DNA of 64,000 bases from Paroedura picta (Eukaryota; Chordata; Lepidosauria; Squamata; Gekkonidae): contig NC_135376.1 of NCBI RefSeq assembly GCF_049243985.1, forward strand, positions 38,917,001 to 38,981,000. The letters are read 5' to 3'. Positions 61,308 through 64,000 of this stretch are shown here, piece after piece (position 1 is the first letter of the stretch; each line of letters starts with the position of its first letter). The notes under the pieces were generated by a model, which worked only from the letters and a program-made list of their open reading frames with translations, was not told where the DNA came from and searched no databases. A program made the translations under genes and the position numbers.

Positions 61308-62924
61308 ATCTTCTTGTCTGCAGAAGAACTGAAGATGCTATAGTGGGTTACAGGGAAATACCAAGTTTCTTATACTGCAAGCCACTGAAACGGATTCTTC
61401 TGAGAAATGCAGGCACCACTCTCTACTCTGTCCAGCTGTAGGACTGGAGGAGGGAGGCCAAGGTTGGCAGAGAGTGAGAGGGTGGAGCATGTTATTCTGC
61501 CTTCTTTCTGATTTCCTCAGAGGAACTGACACCTCTTCCTTGCCAAACCTGGCTTCTTTGTTGTTGCTGCTATATTTGAAAAATGGCTTTTAAAAAGCCA
61601 AGATGTCCCTGTTCTTGATATCATCTCAAATGACAGGGAGAGTGAACAGAGAAACAATTAATGAGCAAAATAATTTTGTGGTATAGGTATATCTACTTAC
61701 TGAGGAAAAAGAGAAGGAAGGCAGTGTGTTTGTGTAGATGGCAGAGCCTCAGCATACCTTTCTGGGTCATGATGGTCTCATGGAGATTTGAGAAGCAGAT
61801 CCGTAAAGAATAGTATACCTCCATGATAGGTATGAGAAGAGGCATCAAGATAACAGCTCTGGACTGATGGATGTTTCAAGGTCCTGTCATTAGACCATAA
61901 AGGCAAACAAAGAAATGACACAAGCCCAGTATCAAGTTTCTGAGTCTTAACAATGATATCAGGTATCATTCACTAATGGAATGCTAGCAGTCTCTGTAAA
62001 GAAACTTTAACAAGTTTGGCCCCTTTCTTCTTTTGTTGAAGGTGTCCTGTCCTTGTTTCCTTGAGTTCTTTCACTCTCTTACCAACTGACCCCCCCCCAC
62101 TCCAGCTTTTGCTCACATGGAATTGGAGTGAGCTAAACTGAAATATGCCCCTCCTACCTTCCATGAAACACAATAGAATAAACGACCCACAGCTCCACAT
62201 ACCCCCTTCTTCCTGAAAAGCTGACTGGGAAGTCTGAATGGCTCGGACAGAGGAAAGAAAGTGAACTTTGTTTGTGATGCACATAGAGCGGATTTACACT
62301 TATGTGTAAAATACTGCAAACAACAGAATGTTGCCACTTTTTTCCACTTAACATGTTGCTTCCCACTGTGAGCTGAGACACATATGCAAAGGTCTTGTTT
62401 CTGGTAACATGCATTAAAATACCAAACTACTGAAATGCAGCCTTGTGTGAAATGGATTCTTGGCAATGTGCAGTCTCATTATCTGAAATGCCTCCTATAC
62501 ATTATAGGCAGAGGGAGATAATGCTCCTGAGGGACCTCAAGGACAATGGCACATAAAAGTACTGCCCTACTGGTAATTCTTTTGATTTCCCCTAAATAGT
62601 TTACAATGCTGGTGTTGTGTATGTGGATCTGCCGAGGACGGAGCTTGAGATCCAAGGCAGAATCCAGGCAGACATGGAACCAACCAATGCGCAACAAGGA
62701 TTCTGTCTGCTGGGTCCAATCAGTTTGAACCAATCACTTTTGATCTAGCCAGTCACATATGCTGGCAGGACGTTCTTTTGTCTGCCACAGTATGTTGGGG
62801 TTTTCTGGGGAGGGGGGGCAGCTCTTTGGTCTTGTTGTACTGGTACAACATGTACCCAGAGCTGTTTGTTTGCCCAGTAGTCTGTCTCTTCCTATAAACC
62901 CATGGATTTAACAACAGGTGTCAC
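61308..62924. other. Region upstream of PROCR
   Basis: This is the presumed PROCR promoter side. A weak TATA-like GTATAAGAAA on the minus strand lies near 61365-61375. A C-run lies near 62089-62099 inside a 31-bp segment that recurs at 63928. No exon of another gene is seen. Confidence 0.45.
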
Positions 62925-64000
62925 TTGTTGTTGTTAGGTGCGAAGTCATGTCCGACCCATCGCGACCCCATGGACAATGATCCTCCAGGCCTTCCTGTCC
63001 TCTACCATTCCCCGGAGTCCATTTAAGTTTGCACTGACTGCTTCAGTGACTCCATCCAGCCACCTCATTCTCTGTCATCCCCTTCTTCTTTTGCTTCAAT
63101 CACTCCCAGCATTAGGCTCTTCTCCAGGAAGTCCTTCCTTCTCATGAGGTGGCCAAAGTATTTGAGTTTCATCTTCAGGATCTGGCCTTCTAAGGAGCAG
63201 TCAGGGCTGATCTCCTCTAAGACTGACCGGTTTGTTCACCTTGCAGTTCAAGGGACTCGCAAGAGTCTTCTCCAGCACCAGAGTTCAAAAGCCTGAATTC
63301 TTTGACACCCAGCATTCTGTATGGTCCAACTTTCACAGCCATACATTGCAACTGGGAAGACCATAACCTTGACTAGACGCACTTTTGTTGGCAGGGTTAT
63401 GTCTCTGCTTTATAGGATGCTGTCTAGATTTGCCATAGCTTTCCTCCCCAGGAGCAAGCGTCTTTTAATTTCTTTGCTGCAGTTCCCATCTGAAGTGATC
63501 TTGGAGCCCAGGAAAACAAAATCTGTCACTACCTCCATTTCTTCCCCATCTGTTTGCCAGGAACTGAGAGGGCTGGATGCCATGATCTTAGTTTTCTTGA
63601 TGTTGAGTTTCAAGCCAACTTTTGCACTCTCCTCCTTCAACCGCATCAACAGGCTCTTTAGTTCCTCTTCACTTTCTGCCATTAGAGTGGTATCATCTGC
63701 ATATCTGAGGTTGTTGATATTCCTTCCTGCAATCTTGATTCCAATTTGTGACTTTTCTAGCCCCGCCTTTCTCATGATGCGCTCCGCATACAAGTTAAAT
63801 AGGCAAGGCGACAGTATACAGCCTTGCCGAACTCCTTTTTCAATTTTGCACCAGGCATTCCATGCCCAGTTTTCACTTTTGCTTCTTGACCTGCATAAAG
63901 GTTTCTTAAGAGACAGATAAGATGCACTTTCACTCTCTTACCAACTGACCCCCCCCCATCTCTTTAAAAACTTACCACAATTTGTTGTCCTCCACACAAT
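62925..64000 (-). mobile_element. RTE/Bov-B LINE, 3' part, continues beyond the window
   Basis: The minus strand encodes the Bov-B reverse transcriptase around NNLRYADDTTLMAESEEELK (63655-63720) and GLKLNIKKTKIMASS, then VFLGSKITSDGNCSKEIKRR. It ends with the 3' UTR near 62925 (antisense GGTGCGAAGTCATGTCCGAC). Frame breaks near 63400 and below show it is not active. Bov-B supplies the machinery thought to mobilise Sauria SINEs. A foreign patch interrupts it at 63927-63959. Confidence 0.93.

Noticed and set aside
62069-63958. The 31-bp direct repeat as a target-site duplication of the Bov-B LINE
   Set aside because: The LINE ends near 62925, not at 62099, and its sequence continues to the right of the second copy, so the repeat does not bracket it.

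Overview
This is a vertebrate nuclear segment, almost certainly from a squamate reptile (a lizard is most likely; the genus cannot be resolved). The lineage call rests on four Sauria-type SINEs with the diagnostic Bov-B-like tail (repeats of the ACCTTT/AAAGGT type), an RTE/Bov-B LINE, CR1 and L2 LINEs, and many short hAT-type DNA transposons. Most of the sequence is intronic or intergenic and is dominated by transposon relics.

Four protein-coding genes can be rebuilt exon by exon, with splice sites and phases that close. CRYGS (gamma-S crystallin, minus strand, 3 exons, 178 aa) lies at 13.5-18.4 kb. TBCCD1 (minus strand, 6 coding exons, 555 aa) lies at 24.5-29.3 kb. DNAJB11/ERdj3 (plus strand, 10 exons, 358 aa) lies at 33.8-48.5 kb. 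An endothelial protein C receptor gene (PROCR/EPCR, minus strand, 4 exons, 232 aa) lies at 51.7-61.3 kb. The order CRYGS-TBCCD1-DNAJB11 is the same as on human 3q27, where AHSG and FETUB follow DNAJB11. Here the next gene is PROCR, tail-to-tail with DNAJB11; human PROCR is on chromosome 20.

Layout. 1-13.4 kb: no gene seen; an L2 copy, a tRNA-derived SINE, palindromic MITEs and a CR1 copy. 13.4-18.7 kb: CRYGS with a TATA box and a Maf-type site upstream. 18.7-24.4 kb: intergenic, with a CR1 tail interrupted by a GC-rich hAT element. 24.4-31.2 kb: TBCCD1, including one apparent GC-AG intron and a SINE a few bases from a splice donor. 31.2-33.8 kb: the head-to-head promoter interval of TBCCD1 and DNAJB11, carrying two Sauria SINEs. 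33.8-49.2 kb: DNAJB11; its third intron holds a decayed copy of PROCR exon 3. 51.7-61.3 kb: PROCR, with large repeat-filled introns. 62.9-64 kb: the 3' part of a Bov-B LINE running off the window.

The genes are functionally unrelated (lens structure, centrosome/Golgi positioning, ER chaperoning, coagulation/MHC-I-like receptor). The observations most worth following up are the PROCR location plus its fossil exon inside DNAJB11, the lost terminal cysteine of this EPCR, the GC-AG intron of TBCCD1, two long near-perfect foldbacks, and a 31-base patch copied into the Bov-B LINE. I found no operon-like, CRISPR or other new multi-gene system, and no recognisable retroviral or LTR element.
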